A stretch of DNA of 64,000 bases from Bacillus sp. FJAT-22090 (GTDB taxonomy: Bacteria; Bacillota; Bacilli; Bacillales_A; Planococcaceae), in NCBI RefSeq assembly GCF_007676755.1, contig NZ_VEBK01000003.1, forward strand, positions 62,001 through 126,000, in the 5' to 3' direction. A program made the translations under genes and the position numbers. This document shows positions 63,932 to 64,000 of this stretch, piece by piece. The notes below the pieces were generated by a model. That model made no database searches. It worked only from the letters and a program-made list of their open reading frames with translations, and was not told the DNA's origin. Position 1 is the first letter of the stretch, and each line of letters opens with the position of its first letter.

Positions 63932-64000
63932 TTATCTATTAAGGAGACTGCCTACGTAACGAAGTAATTCATTTGCTGAAGTAGAATTGTACCCATGTTC
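63932..64000 (-). CDS. prkA: PrkA serine protein kinase, last 22 codons (cut by window edge)
   Basis: The minus strand at the window end reads an open frame finishing NSTSANELLRYVGSLLNR and TAA at 63934-63932. The ending ANELLRYVGSLLNR fits the C-terminus of PrkA, and prkA is the usual gene before yhbH and spoVR. Only 22 residues are visible, so the call depends on context. Confidence 0.65.
   Translation of the reverse strand, partial: EHGYNSTSANELLRYVGSLLNR

Overview
The window looks like chromosomal DNA of a low-GC, endospore-forming Bacillales (Bacillaceae/Caryophanaceae type; Psychrobacillus or Lysinibacillus would fit, but the genus is a guess). Reasons: a GerA-type germination operon, SpoVR, YhbH and the last codons of PrkA, a BclA-like collagen protein, YfhD-like and YflT-like small proteins, MprF, AT-rich intergenes, purine-rich ribosome binding sites with some TTG/GTG starts, and sigma-B and ECF promoter patterns. 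No prophage, insertion sequence, rRNA, tRNA or CRISPR array was seen.

Layout. 1-5.7 kb: 3' part of a TspO gene, a soluble chemoreceptor, then an XRE-cupin regulator followed by a class II HMG-CoA reductase translationally linked to two tripartite-transporter-like membrane proteins (a possible mevalonate uptake and catabolism cassette). 5.9-14.1 kb: a 1242-residue secreted nuclease, a KASIII-like enzyme lacking two catalytic residues, a STAS-like protein, a DUF1028 protein and a metallo-beta-lactamase-fold enzyme. 14.2-25.2 kb: T-box-controlled argS, a collagen-like protein, an exonuclease-BRCT protein, a YflT stress protein, a PadR/HAAS pair, a YusW-like lipoprotein, mprF, an unlisted 54-residue gene and a SEC-C protein. 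25.6-31.9 kb: a minus-strand catabolic operon (LacI regulator, HisD-like dehydrogenase, GntP-type permease, 3-hydroxyacyl-CoA-type dehydrogenase, two SDRs) with a perfect palindrome and a cre site at its head. 32.2-41.7 kb: a PAS-GGDEF-EAL-PilZ-like protein, two decayed genes (EamA, MazG-like) around a methyltransferase, and an RsbY/RsbM/RsbK-type sigma-B control module. 41.9-54.6 kb: the gerKA/KB/KC germination operon, a secreted helical protein, an ECF sigma/anti-sigma pair with its own promoter, EcsC, small proteins, a stress flavoprotein-like gene, a patatin and a Cache chemoreceptor. 54.7-64 kb: threonine aldolase-like, glutamine-amidotransferase-like, a sigma-B type SDR, an HxlR-controlled MFS/AKR pair, an 0.8-kb two-level tandem repeat, and spoVR-yhbH-prkA.

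How parts connect. The RsbK/RsbM/RsbY set is the sigma-B activation route known from the Bacillus cereus group, and four sequences in the same window match sigma-B promoters, each in front of a gene of general-stress type or a small unknown gene; sigB/rsbVW itself is not here. The catabolic operon carries both a pathway-specific operator and a carbon-catabolite site. The most unusual non-coding object is the array at 60.36-61.18 kb, built of 21-bp units in about 175-bp higher-order repeats; on the minus strand it reads as heptads of the type LVALxxx in short 47-codon frames, and a degenerate three-unit relative lies at 25.47 kb.
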